Origin: an uncultured Dehalococcoidia bacterium
Lineage (GTDB): Bacteria; Chloroflexota; Dehalococcoidia; Lucifugimonadales; UBA3495
NCBI GenBank assembly: GCA_951812535.1
Contig: CATOSK010000008.1
Coordinates: 43,211 to 107,210, forward strand
Reading direction: 5' to 3'
DNA length: 64,000 nucleotides
Shown: positions 44,413 to 53,178 of the stretch, piece after piece
Numbering within the stretch: position 1 is the stretch's first letter
Layout of the letters: each line of letters opens with the position of its first letter
Translations under genes and position numbers: made by a program
Notes under the pieces: model-generated
The model's database searches: none
Told to the model about the DNA's origin: nothing
The model's input: only the letters and a program-made list of their open reading frames with translations

Positions 44413-45187
44413 TCGACCGCCTCCCCAGGTACGCTTCCATCACCTGCGGGTCCTGTTGGATATCCAGGGGGGCGCCTTTGGCGATTACCGAGCCGTTCGC
44501 CATGACGATTATCGGGTCGCACATGCTCATCACGAACCGCATATCATGTTCGATGATGACGAACGTAATCCCGCGCTCCACGCTGGCCGTCAGAATGTTC
44601 CTGGCGAGGTCCTGCAGGAGCGTCCGGTTCACTCCGGCTCCCGGCTCGTCCAGCAGCACAACTTTGGGCCTGGACATCAGGGTCCGCCCGAACTCCAGCA
44701 GCTTCTTCTGCCCCCCGGAGAGGTTGCCGGCATATTCGTTTGCAAGGTGGGAGAAGCTCAATAGTTCCAGGATATCCAGCGCCTGCTTCTCAATCCGTTT
44801 TTCCTCCCTGGCCACCCTTCCGGGCAGCAGCCATGACGCCCAGACCCGCTCCCCGGTCTGGAAACCCGGCACCAGCATCAGGTTTTCCAGGACGGTCATC
44901 CGCTGCATTTCCCGGGGAATCTGGAATGTTCGGACCAAGCCCAGCCTGAAGGTTTGGGACATGCCCATTCCGTCGATGCGCCGGCCGTCAAGGTGGATGC
45001 TTCCGCCGCTGGGAGAGACCGCGCCGGACATCAGGTTGAACAGGGTGGTTTTTCCCGCACCGTTGGGGCCGATGATTCCCGTAATAGTCCCGGGCATGAT
45101 TCGCACCGAACAATGGTCCACTGCTCGGAGGCCCCCAAAATCCTTCACCAGATCCCGGGTTTCAAGAATGGAAGATTGTGAACTCAC
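44399..45187 (-). CDS. livG: ABC transporter ATP-binding protein, LivG type
   Basis: 262 residues; first gene of the minus-strand operon. Walker A GPNGAGKTTLFNLMSG, signature LSGGQKKLLEFGR and Walker B VVLLDEPGAGVN are present. The segment LVRTFQIPREMQRMTVLENL is typical of LivG. The substrate class (branched-chain amino acids versus amides or urea) cannot be decided from the ATPase. Confidence 0.94.
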   Translation of the reverse strand: MSSQSSILETRDLVKDFGGLRAVDHCSVRIMPGTITGIIGPNGAGKTTLFNLMSGAVSPSGGSIHLDGRRIDGMGMSQTFRLGLVRTFQIPREMQRMTVLENLMLVPGFQTGERVWASWLLPGRVAREEKRIEKQALDILELLSFSHLANEYAGNLSGGQKKLLEFGRTLMSRPKVVLLDEPGAGVNRTLLQDLARNILTASVERGITFVIIEHDMRFVMSMCDPIIVMANGSVIAKGAPLDIQQDPQVMEAYLGRRSSGAA

Positions 45188-45567
45188 CCAGGCTCCTTTG
45201 CGAGGCCTAGCCCCGCTTCATGGAATAATCGGGAACGACCCTCTCGGACCGCTTAAACCCGGCTGGATGCACTATGGGAACCACGCGACGGCGACCCTTC
45301 GGAGTTGGCGCGAAACTGCAGAGAAGAGTGCCGCAACTTGATGGACGCCAGCAGGCGGTGCCCCCGGCCCGTTCCGTCCCGGCCCCCACGCCCCCATTAT
45401 CCCACACAACGTCGAACCCACGATGCCGCCGCCGGACCGGCACAAGGGAGCGAGAATGGATGAACGTCCCGGCCCCAGGGGTGAATGTTTTGTGATCGAC
45501 TTTGGTAAACTGTTTGATACAACAACCCCGATGTTTGATACAACAACCCCGATATGAGAGGCGCCCA
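45188..45567. other. Divergent promoter region between livG and the collagen-like lipoprotein
   Basis: 380 bp without a supported gene. It should contain promoters in both directions. A 21-bp tandem duplication lies at its right end (45511-45552). Confidence 0.5.
45511..45552. repeat. 21-bp perfect tandem duplication
   Basis: Two adjoining identical 21-bp copies beginning TGTTTGATACAACAACC, directly upstream of the collagen-like lipoprotein start, probably in its 5' untranslated region. Confidence 0.95.
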
Positions 45568-46926
45568 TTGAAGACTTTCGTCACAGCCATTTCAGCCGCA
45601 CTAATCTTGATGTCACTTGCGGCTTGCCAGGGAAGCCCCGGTACAGCCGGGCAGCAGGGGCCTTCCGGACCGGCGGGCCCGGGTGGTCCGGCCGGAGAAC
45701 AGGGGCCACCCGGAGCACCGGGGCCCGCTGGTCCAGCCGGAGGGCAGGGGCCTCCCGGAGCAGCAGGCCCCGCCGGTGCGGCGGGTGAAGCGGCCTCCCT
45801 GAACGAGGATGACCTGCAACAGCTACTCCAACAGCTGGAAAGCGAGTTCCAGGCCAGTCTGATTGATGCCAGAGCCGAAGACTCGGAACGGCTGGACAAC
45901 GCCATCCACGGCATAATCGACGCCACCCGCAACCCGGCTTCCAAGGAACGGTTAAGCCGTCTGGACAGCGAGATCCACCGGGTATTCCGTGCCGTCGAAG
46001 CCGCTTCCGGCGATCCGGAAACAGCGCAGACCCTGGAGCTGATGCAGGGTATTGTCGTGCTGTCCAGCGTGATGAACGCCATCGCTGAAGCGAGAATATC
46101 CGCCGACAGCCAAGCAGCCGGTCAACAGCCTGCGCCGGGCCAATCCCAGGCCTCCGCTCCTCCCAAGTGGATGCCCGAAGAATACACAAAACACTTCGTG
46201 CGGGAAGCAATCCGGCGTTACGAGGCCGCCGGACTGGATTCCACCGTCGCCTACTACAACACCCCGGAGAGCGTGGACGGCCAGTGGTACGTGTTCATAG
46301 TCGACGGGAGCGGGACCATGGTAGCCCACGCCAACCCCGCCCAGGTTGGCAAGCCTGTGAACGATATCCTCGGTCCCAACGGCTACCCTTCCGGCGCAGC
46401 CGTGGCGGCCACGGCCGATGAAGACGGGGCCTGGTTTGATTACACCTTCCTCAACCTGGCCACGGGAACGGTGCAGACCAAGCATTCGTGGATGGTAGCC
46501 CATGACGGCATCGTCTTCGGCTCCGGCTGGTACGAGGAAGGACCCCGCAAGACCAACGCTCCGGCCTATACCAGGGCATTTGTGGAACAAGCGATCAACC
46601 TGTACAACGCGGTGGGACTGGATGACACCATCGCCCACTACAATTCCAAGGACAGCATCGACGGTCAGTGGTACGTCTTCGTCGTCGAGGCCGAAAGCGG
46701 GCTCACCGTCGGCCACTACAATCCAGCCCTGAGGGGGAGGGATCCCAGCCTGCGAGTGGACTCGACGGGTTACTTCTACGGCGGCGACCTGCTGGCGGCC
46801 ACAGAGTCAGGGAGCTGGATCGAATACGTCATAACCAACCCTGAAACCGGCGAAAACCAGCAGAAGCACACCTTCGCCGTCCTTCACGACGGGTACATTT
46901 TCGCTTCGGGTTGGTACGAACAGTAA
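45568..46926 (+). CDS. Collagen-like lipoprotein with two cache sensor repeats
   Basis: 452 residues from TTG 45568, which places the signal MKTFVTAISAALILMSL and lipobox LAAC correctly; the longer in-frame start at 45502 would translate the 21-bp duplication. After Cys come 18 uninterrupted Gly-X-Y triplets (about 20-73), a collagen-like triple-helix stalk. An acidic coiled coil follows (DLQQLLQQLESEF). Two similar domains end the protein, each with a VDGQWYVF / IDGQWYVF core and a closing SGWYE, resembling single cache domains that bind small ligands. It is a likely surface sensor or binding protein without a signalling partner. Confidence 0.8.
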   Translation: MKTFVTAISAALILMSLAACQGSPGTAGQQGPSGPAGPGGPAGEQGPPGAPGPAGPAGGQGPPGAAGPAGAAGEAASLNEDDLQQLLQQLESEFQASLIDARAEDSERLDNAIHGIIDATRNPASKERLSRLDSEIHRVFRAVEAASGDPETAQTLELMQGIVVLSSVMNAIAEARISADSQAAGQQPAPGQSQASAPPKWMPEEYTKHFVREAIRRYEAAGLDSTVAYYNTPESVDGQWYVFIVDGSGTMVAHANPAQVGKPVNDILGPNGYPSGAAVAATADEDGAWFDYTFLNLATGTVQTKHSWMVAHDGIVFGSGWYEEGPRKTNAPAYTRAFVEQAINLYNAVGLDDTIAHYNSKDSIDGQWYVFVVEAESGLTVGHYNPALRGRDPSLRVDSTGYFYGGDLLAATESGSWIEYVITNPETGENQQKHTFAVLHDGYIFASGWYEQ

Positions 46927-46962
46927 ACTCCGCCGCTGGTTTGGACGGCCCCGATCCGCGGT

Positions 46963-48186
46963 CAGGACGATTGCAAAGTCAGGTAGGGGAGGTTATAAAG
47001 ACGGGGAAGTGAGATGAGGGAGTGTGGGGATATGGAAGCGGCGGAATCTCTGTTCAGTTGTTTGGAGCAGGTGCCGGATCCCAGGAGGGCCAGAGGGGTC
47101 AGACATCCTTTTCAGGCCATTCTCCGTCTGACCCTGCTGGGCTTGGTCTGCGGTCAGACCACCATGGCCCACATTGCCCTCTTCGCCAGGATGCACTGGC
47201 CGGTGCTGAAAGAGCCGTTGGGCTTTGTACGGGACCATCCGCCCCATGCCACCACCATCTCCCGCACCTTGGCCGGGGTTCGCTATGAGGAGTTGCAGGG
47301 GGCCCTGACCGGATGGGTGGCCCGGGTGGTGTCGGACCAGGAGATGTACGCCTCGGTGGATGGCAAGTGGGCCAAGCAGTCCGAGGACGCAAGCGGGAAC
47401 CCCTTGGTGATGGTGAACGTACTGGCCCACGACCTGAAGCTGTGCCTGGCCCAGTGGCCGGCATCGGAGAAAAGGTACGAACCCGGGGTGTTGCGGGAAC
47501 AGGTGGGGCAACTGTTTGAGCGCTACCCCGGCCTTGGGCTGCTGACCATGGACGCTCTGTACGCGGAGCGGGACCTGTGCCAGGCCATAGTGAGACACGG
47601 ACGGGACTACTTGGTGCGAGTCAAAGGGAACCGGCCCGAGTTGCTGGCCGCGTTGGCAGAGGGATTTGCCGAGGAGGAACTGGGGGAACCCGAGGCTGTG
47701 AGCGTTGAAAAAAAGCGGGGGTGATTGAGAGTCGGCGTGTCTGGACCGATGAGGAACTGGCAGGCTATATCCGGGATGAGTTGGGCTTTCCGGGGGCTAT
47801 GCAGGGGGTGATGCTGGAGAAGGAGACGGTGGACATAGCCACCGGGGAGGTGAGCCGGGAGCACTGGTATCTGCTGACCAGCCTGAGTTCCCGCAGGTGC
47901 AGCCCGAGAGAACTGCTTCGGGTGATCCGCAACCACTGGAGGGTGGAAAACAGCCTGCATCACGTGAAGGACCGCAGTTGGGACGAGGACGTCCACACGC
48001 TGCGGCGTCCGGGTTTGGGCGAGGTGTACGCCAGCCTAGTCAACACCGCCCTGAACGCCCTGCGCTTGGAGGGCTGGTTCCCTCTCCGCATGTCCATGCC
48101 CCTGCGAGCCAAGACCTGCGCCTTCCGCCCAATCCAGACCATCGCCCGCCTCTGCGGCCTATCCTCCTGACTTTGCAATCGTCCTG
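46963..48186 (+). mobile_element. Intact ISAs1-family insertion sequence
   Basis: 1224 bp bounded by perfect 21-bp inverted repeats beginning CAGGACGATTGC. A perfect 9-bp target duplication, ATCCGCGGT, flanks it at 46954-46962 and 48187-48195. The single transposase gene spans nearly the whole element. The perfect ends and duplication indicate a recent insertion. Confidence 0.93.
47014..48170 (+). CDS. ISAs1-family transposase in two frames joined by a probable -1 frameshift
   Basis: Frame one (47014-47724) carries CLEQVPDPRRARGVRHPF, DHPPHATTISRTLAG, YASVDGKWAKQ (first catalytic Asp) and LLTMDALYAERDL (second Asp). It ends just after VSVEKKRG. Frame two (-1, from 47721) gives ESRRVWTDEELAGY, EHWYLLTSLSSR and RVENSLHHVKDRSWDED (catalytic Glu). 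The join lies on seven A at 47708-47714, read in frame one as GAA-AAA-AAG, i.e. the heptamer A_AAA_AAG, the classic -1 slippery site. Eight A would restore a single frame, so a one-base deletion or sequencing error is the alternative. Confidence 0.85.
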
Positions 48187-48244
48187 ATCCGCGGTCTGCC
48201 GCCCTTGACATCCCCCCAAGGCTATATTACGTTATTGATACCAC

Positions 48245-48269
48245 CCCCTCCACCTGGAAGGTGGAGGGG
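48245..48269. other. Strong hairpin between IS and tRNA-Gly
   Basis: Perfect 10-bp stem CCCCTCCACC / GGTGGAGGGG with loop TGGAA, 13 bp before the tRNA. It has no T-run, so its role as a terminator is doubtful; it may affect tRNA precursor folding. Confidence 0.6.
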
Positions 48270-48281
48270 CAACCGGAATGA

Positions 48282-48356
48282 GCGGAAGTGGCTCAGTGGT
48301 AGAGCATCTCCTTGCCAAGGAGAGGGTCGCGAGTTCGAATCTCGTCTTCCGCTCCA
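48282..48356 (+). tRNA. tRNA-Gly (anticodon GCC)
   Basis: Acceptor GCGGAAG/CTTCCGC, anticodon stem TCTCC/GGAGA around TTGCCAA, and T-arm GCGAGTTCGAATCTCGT. The 3' CCA is encoded (48354-48356), unlike the other tRNA-Gly at 30593. Confidence 0.95.
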
Positions 48357-48469
48357 TCTTCCAAAGTCTTCCCTTCGCAACTCCCGCTTCCCCTGCTTCT
48401 TCGCCGGTTTCTATCCCGGTGGTTGTTTCCTTGATTAAAGGGATTGCACCCGTCTCTCCCGGACCATTC

Positions 48470-49747
48470 TTGAAGGTCCCGGTGTTCACTTTCCTGGTGA
48501 TGTTTCTGCTGGCCTGCGGGACCCCGGAGCAGCAGACGGCTCCAGAAACCTCTCTGCAAACAGCGGCAGCGGAAGTTCCAACCGCAACCTCCACGCCCAC
48601 GCCCACCCTTACGGCGACTCCGACCCCCATTCCTACGGCAACCGCTCTACCATCACCGGAAACCAGCTCCCGTAACGGCCGTCCGGTCAGCCTCCCCGCC
48701 GACGAAGGCCGCCACCGCGACCCGGTGGAATGGTGGTATTTCAACGGGCACCTGGAGGACGAGGTCGGCAACCAATACACTTACCACTACGTTGCCTTCG
48801 AGTTCGTCACCCCCGACGGAATCGTCGCTCGGCTGCTTCAATACAGCTGGGTCGATCACGGGACCGGGCGCAGGAACACCGGGGAGCAGTTCTACCTGCC
48901 CCAAGCCGGCCGGCCCCAGGCCGCGAATGCCGGACCCGCCCCCACTTCGGTTCCCCTGGCCCCCGAGACCGGGGAGATTGACGTCAGGACCGGAGGGTTG
49001 GTCCTGTCCGGCAATGGGCAGGAATATTCCCTGGCTTTCCAACCCTCTGCCGGCGTCTCGGTCCAGCTTTCCGCTTCGTCGGTCAAGCCGCCGCTGTTGC
49101 ACCGGAAAACCGGCCTGGTCGACCTGGGCCCGGCGGGGAAGACCTGGTATTACACCCGTCCCCGCCTGGAAACTTCGGGGACCCTCACGATTGACGGTGA
49201 ATCCAGGCCCGTAGCCGGGCTTTCCTGGATGGACCACCAGTGGGGCGATGCCTCCACCGCCCTGGAGGTGGGTTGGGACTGGCTCAGCCTTAATCTGGGC
49301 GATGGGACCGATCTCATGGTGTCGGTAGTCTGGGAGGTGGAGGGAAGGGAGCCGATCGCCAGGTACGGGACCCTGGCTCTGCCCTCGTCCGGTCCCGGTG
49401 AAGGCGGTAGGGTTATCCACCTGGATGCCGAGGAAATCATGTTGACGCCGACCGGCTCGTGGTCGAGCCCGCAAACCGGCGGCGTGTACCCCTTGGGCTG
49501 GGAGCTGTCGGTCAGACTCGACGCCAACCGGCGGGATCTTCCCTGGGCCGAAATGACGCTGGAACTGATCCCTCGCCACGAAGACTCCGAGTTTCCGTCC
49601 AGCCCCTTCGTACCCATCGACTACTGGGAAGGGTCGGTCATCGCCGAGGGCCAGCGGGACGGACTGGCCGTTTCCGGCGTGGGATTCGTGGAGATGGTGG
49701 GTTACGCGCCCCGCCGGGCCTTCTCCCCGGCGGGGCAGGCTCCCTAG
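48470..49747 (+). CDS. CrtC-like (carotenoid hydratase/lipocalin fold) lipoprotein
   Basis: Start TTG 48470 gives the lipoprotein signal MKVPVFTFLVMFLLAC; TTG 48431 is an alternative. A Thr/Pro linker follows. The domain begins with HRDPVEWWYFNGHLED, the signature of the CrtC/AttH-like family, and continues with TYHYVAFEFVTPDG, KTWYYTRPRLETSGTL and SWMDHQWGDAS. Some members hydrate carotenoids; most lipoprotein members have no known function. No carotenoid genes are near, so a hydratase role is not claimed. About 425 residues, membrane-anchored. Confidence 0.8.
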   Translation: MKVPVFTFLVMFLLACGTPEQQTAPETSLQTAAAEVPTATSTPTPTLTATPTPIPTATALPSPETSSRNGRPVSLPADEGRHRDPVEWWYFNGHLEDEVGNQYTYHYVAFEFVTPDGIVARLLQYSWVDHGTGRRNTGEQFYLPQAGRPQAANAGPAPTSVPLAPETGEIDVRTGGLVLSGNGQEYSLAFQPSAGVSVQLSASSVKPPLLHRKTGLVDLGPAGKTWYYTRPRLETSGTLTIDGESRPVAGLSWMDHQWGDASTALEVGWDWLSLNLGDGTDLMVSVVWEVEGREPIARYGTLALPSSGPGEGGRVIHLDAEEIMLTPTGSWSSPQTGGVYPLGWELSVRLDANRRDLPWAEMTLELIPRHEDSEFPSSPFVPIDYWEGSVIAEGQRDGLAVSGVGFVEMVGYAPRRAFSPAGQAP

Positions 49748-49873
49748 GTATGCCGCGCTGTCGCCGGGCAGAATCCTTTTCACCCGGTGTTAGAATTGAG
49801 CTGTTGTCCGGTGGATGCCGGACCATGATTCCCGTGCGGGCGGGGCACCGCAGGAAGTGATCGACCGTCAAGT

Positions 49874-50182
49874 ATGCTGGAACACTTGGGATTCCGCTGG
49901 GGGTACGTGTTTTTGCGCGCCGCCTCCTCCATGGGCGAGGATGACGTCAGAAATCTGATGATCCAGGCCGTGGAGATGTACCTGGAAGGGGAGGACCAGC
50001 GGAGCATCCGCGGGTCCAACTTCGAGGGCAGACTGACCACCGAGGGCAAGTATGAACTCCTGGGGGAGTTCGGCGGCCAGCGGTTCGATGCTGAAGTAGA
50101 GTCCATCTACGGAAGGGACAGCGCGACCTTCCTGGTCAGCGAGCAGACCCGGGGCGTGGGCAACGCCATTTCCCTGAACTGA
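49874..50182 (+). CDS. Hypothetical protein, 102 residues
   Basis: MLEHLGFRWGYVFLRAASSM, MIQAVEMYLEGEDQRS and KYELLGEFGGQRFDAEVES look like natural protein. No signal peptide, motif or family is recognised, and the ribosome-binding site is weak. It lies 126 bp after the CrtC-like gene. Confidence 0.5.
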   Translation: MLEHLGFRWGYVFLRAASSMGEDDVRNLMIQAVEMYLEGEDQRSIRGSNFEGRLTTEGKYELLGEFGGQRFDAEVESIYGRDSATFLVSEQTRGVGNAISLN

Positions 50183-50386
50183 CCCCGGATTCCCTTCAGG
50201 CCAACCGCGAATGACGTTCCCACGGCAACCCGGTCCCGGCGTCAACGTCGGCGGCTGGTTGTGCTAAAATTCGGCCAAACGCGATTTGGAATCCCGGCTG
50301 AACCCCGGCGGAGCGCGAGGGCCGCCCGCCCCGATCAACGGCCGACCCCGCATTCCCCTGGTAACTGTTCAAGAGGAGATGGTGCC

Positions 50387-51775
50387 TTGGTTGCTACGAA
50401 CGAAATTTCGACCGAGATTTCCCTGTTGGCCCACCTGATGCGCCGGGCCGGCTTCAGCGCCCGCCGCGAGGAACTGGAACGATACCAGGCCCAGGGGTAC
50501 GACGCCACCGTTGATTGGCTGCTGCACCCCTCCGAGGACGACGGCATCGATCAGGACATCGTGGAACGCTACTACATAGACATCGACGACCTGCGGAACA
50601 GTGACCCCACCAACGCCTGGTGGCTGTACCGCATGATCAACACGGCCAATCCGCTCCAGGAGAAAATGGCCCTCTTCTGGCACGGGCTCTTCGCCACGGC
50701 CTACGAGAAAATCGAGAATGGGCGGGCGGTGGCCTCCCAGATTGAGACCTTCCGGCGCCTGGGGCTGGGCAACTTCCGCACCATGCTGGTCGAGCTTTCC
50801 CGGGACCCGGCCATGATTATCTGGCTGGACAACGACACCAACCACCGGGAAGCCCTGAACGAAAACTACGGGAGAGAGCTGCTGGAGCTGTTCTCCATGG
50901 GCGTCGGCAACTACACCGAGGACGACGTGAAGGAGTGCGCCCGGGCCTTCACCGGGTGGACCATCGCCAACCGCAACGCCCGCTACCCGTGGGGTCCCTT
51001 CCCGCTGGAGTTCGAGTACCGGCCCTGGGACCACGACGATTCGGTGAAGACCTTCCTGGGGGAGCAGGGACGGTTCAACGGGGAAGACATCATAGACATC
51101 ATCGTCAAGCAGCCGGCCACCGGGCGGTTCATCGCAGAGAGGCTCTACAACTTCTTCGTGTCCGACGACCCGGCTCCCGCCGACGCAATTGAAGCCCTGA
51201 GCGCCGCCTATTTCGAGTCCAACTACAACATCCGGCCGGTCATGGATGTGCTGCTCCGGTCCGAGTTCTTCAGGGAGTCGGGCTATGCCAAGGTCAAGAG
51301 CCCGTCCGAAGTCGTCGCCGCTATCCTGCGGCTGGTGGGCGATTTCCAGGAGCCCCGCCCGGGGCTGCTGGAAACGACCTTCGAGTCCAAGTACATGGGA
51401 CAGGAGCTGCTGAATCCCCCTACCGTCGAGGGCTGGCACACGGGCCGGGAGTGGATCGACAGTGGCTCGCTGGTCGGCCGGGTGAACTTCGCCTCCGACC
51501 AAGTCGGGGACCTGAACCACACCGGTGTCCGGGACATCGTGGACCGACTGGCCCGGAAGGGCGCCGCCCTAACGCCGGAGCAGCTGGTCGACGGCTGCCT
51601 CGATCTCATCGGGCCGCTGCCCGTGGAGGAAAAGACCCACACCTCCCTGGTGGGCAAGGCCATGAACGGCGGAAACCTGTCCCTGGAGACCGAAGCCGAC
51701 CGGGGGGAATTCGCCCGCCGGGTTGCCGAAATGCTCCAGTTGATAGTAGCCACCCGCGAGTTCCAATTCTGCTGA
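50387..51775 (+). CDS. DUF1800 family protein
   Basis: 462 residues from TTG 50387 behind AGAGGAGA. LAHLMRRAGFSARREELERY, then PLQEKMALFWHGLFAT, NENYGRELLELFSMGVGNYT and ARAFTGWTI are the DUF1800 signatures, and NPPTVEGWHTGREWID is the C-terminal block. In many bacteria a DUF1501 gene follows it; here a HEPN-like gene does, 20 bp away. The function of DUF1800 is unknown. No export signal is evident. Confidence 0.92.
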   Translation: MVATNEISTEISLLAHLMRRAGFSARREELERYQAQGYDATVDWLLHPSEDDGIDQDIVERYYIDIDDLRNSDPTNAWWLYRMINTANPLQEKMALFWHGLFATAYEKIENGRAVASQIETFRRLGLGNFRTMLVELSRDPAMIIWLDNDTNHREALNENYGRELLELFSMGVGNYTEDDVKECARAFTGWTIANRNARYPWGPFPLEFEYRPWDHDDSVKTFLGEQGRFNGEDIIDIIVKQPATGRFIAERLYNFFVSDDPAPADAIEALSAAYFESNYNIRPVMDVLLRSEFFRESGYAKVKSPSEVVAAILRLVGDFQEPRPGLLETTFESKYMGQELLNPPTVEGWHTGREWIDSGSLVGRVNFASDQVGDLNHTGVRDIVDRLARKGAALTPEQLVDGCLDLIGPLPVEEKTHTSLVGKAMNGGNLSLETEADRGEFARRVAEMLQLIVATREFQFC

Positions 51776-51795
51776 GGACTGGAGTCGAGAGGGAT

Positions 51796-52149
51796 ATGCA
51801 GCAGACGCGAACATACCGGCAACGAAGCACGGGTTTCCTCGCCAAGGCGCGGGAAGAACTCAACGCCGGAGACCTGGAACAAGCCTCCGAGAAGACTTGG
51901 GGAGCAGCGGCGCTGATCGTCAAAGCCGTGGCCGAAGCGCGAGGACTCCCCCACGAGAAACACTCTCATCTCTGCGGCGGCGTGCATAGCCTGGCGAGGC
52001 AAAACCGGGACAGGGAATTGAGATGGCTGTTTCATCTCGCCAATGGCTTGCACGTCAATTTCTATGAAAACACTTTTGACTCCCAGGCGGTTGATGAAGC
52101 CATTGAGGACGTAGAATTATTCGTGTCAAAGGTAGACAGGCTAATCTGA
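51796..52149 (+). CDS. HEPN/PaREP1-like small helical protein (copy 4)
   Basis: 117 residues from ATG behind GAGAGGG. FLAKAREELNAGDLEQ, ASEKTWGAAALIVKAVAEAR and WLFHLANGLHVNFYEN match the copies at 37497, 37928 and 39229, particularly copy 2 in the HxNFY segment. Here its upstream neighbour is DUF1800 rather than an SDR. Function unknown. Confidence 0.7.
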   Translation: MQQTRTYRQRSTGFLAKAREELNAGDLEQASEKTWGAAALIVKAVAEARGLPHEKHSHLCGGVHSLARQNRDRELRWLFHLANGLHVNFYENTFDSQAVDEAIEDVELFVSKVDRLI

Positions 52150-52182
52150 CATTTTGGTTTTTCGCAGCGACAGGATGATGCC

Positions 52183-53154
52183 ATGACCACAATCGCAGCC
52201 GGGACCCGAACCTATGAGTATGACCACACCATCGGGATGGACGACTTCGCCGGTCGGGCCTTCCGCAACCTTTCCGATGTAGCCCTTGGGCCGGAGGAAA
52301 ATTTGTATGTGCTGCAGCGGGGAGAGCCCCTGCACCACAACGTTTCGGTGAAAATCTGCACCGTGGGCGAAGAATGGATCGGCGACTTCGGGCGCTACGG
52401 CACCGGCCCCGGACAGATGGTCTGGCCAGCCGGCATCGCCATCAATTCCCAGCAGCAGCTTTTCGTCTCCGACGAGTGGAACCAGCGCGTTTCCGTCTTT
52501 GACACGGAGGGGAACCTGCTGGGCGAGTGGGGCGAGGCCGGCAGCGGCCCCGGCCAGTTGAAGCGTCCCTGCGGCCTGGCGGTGGACACGGAAGGGAACC
52601 TGCTGGTGGTGGACTCGGGCAACCACCGGATTCAGAGATTCACCCCGGAAGGCCAGCTCCTGGACAGCTTCGGCGAACACGGCCGGTCAGCCGGGCAGTT
52701 CAACCTGCCCTGGGGCGCGGCCATCAACGATGCCGGCTGCATCTACGTCACCGACTGGCGCAACGACCGGGTCCAGAAGTTCACCTCGTCCGGCGATTTC
52801 GTCCTGGAGTGGGGCGAGCCGGGGAGCGGGCCGGGGCAGTTCAACCGTCCCGCCGGGATCGCGGTGGACCGGGACGGGGACGTTTACGTGGCCGACTGGC
52901 ACAACGACCGGGTGCAGGTGTTCGACGCCCAGGGAGAATACATCACCCACTTCATCGGCGATGCCACCATGTCCGCTTGGGGGGCCCAGCTGATGCTGGC
53001 CAACCCGGTCATGGAGGGCCACCGCCAGACCGCCAAGTATCCCGAGCGCGAGGGACGCCTGTACCGCCCCCGCTCCGTCAAGGTGGACGGGGATAACCGG
53101 ATCTTCATCGTGGACTCCAACAAGGGGCGCCTGCAGGTCTACCGCAAGCTCTAG
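52183..53154 (+). CDS. NHL-repeat beta-propeller protein
   Basis: 323 residues with at least four clear NHL repeats, each with a GPGQ..P.GIA core followed by VSD/VVD/VTD/VAD and a closing NxRVxVF-like strand (for example WPAGIAINSQQQLFVSDEWN, RPCGLAVDTEGNLLVVDSGN). It has no signal peptide. Such propellers bind ligands or act as lyases; no catalytic residue can be assigned. 33 bp behind the HEPN-like gene. Confidence 0.85.
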   Translation: MTTIAAGTRTYEYDHTIGMDDFAGRAFRNLSDVALGPEENLYVLQRGEPLHHNVSVKICTVGEEWIGDFGRYGTGPGQMVWPAGIAINSQQQLFVSDEWNQRVSVFDTEGNLLGEWGEAGSGPGQLKRPCGLAVDTEGNLLVVDSGNHRIQRFTPEGQLLDSFGEHGRSAGQFNLPWGAAINDAGCIYVTDWRNDRVQKFTSSGDFVLEWGEPGSGPGQFNRPAGIAVDRDGDVYVADWHNDRVQVFDAQGEYITHFIGDATMSAWGAQLMLANPVMEGHRQTAKYPEREGRLYRPRSVKVDGDNRIFIVDSNKGRLQVYRKL

Positions 53155-53178
53155 GCGGTTTTTGCCCGCGGGTCGGGC

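Noticed and set aside
48245..48269. Hairpin as a rho-independent terminator of the transposase
   Set aside because: It lies outside the IS and has no T-run; kept only as a structural feature.
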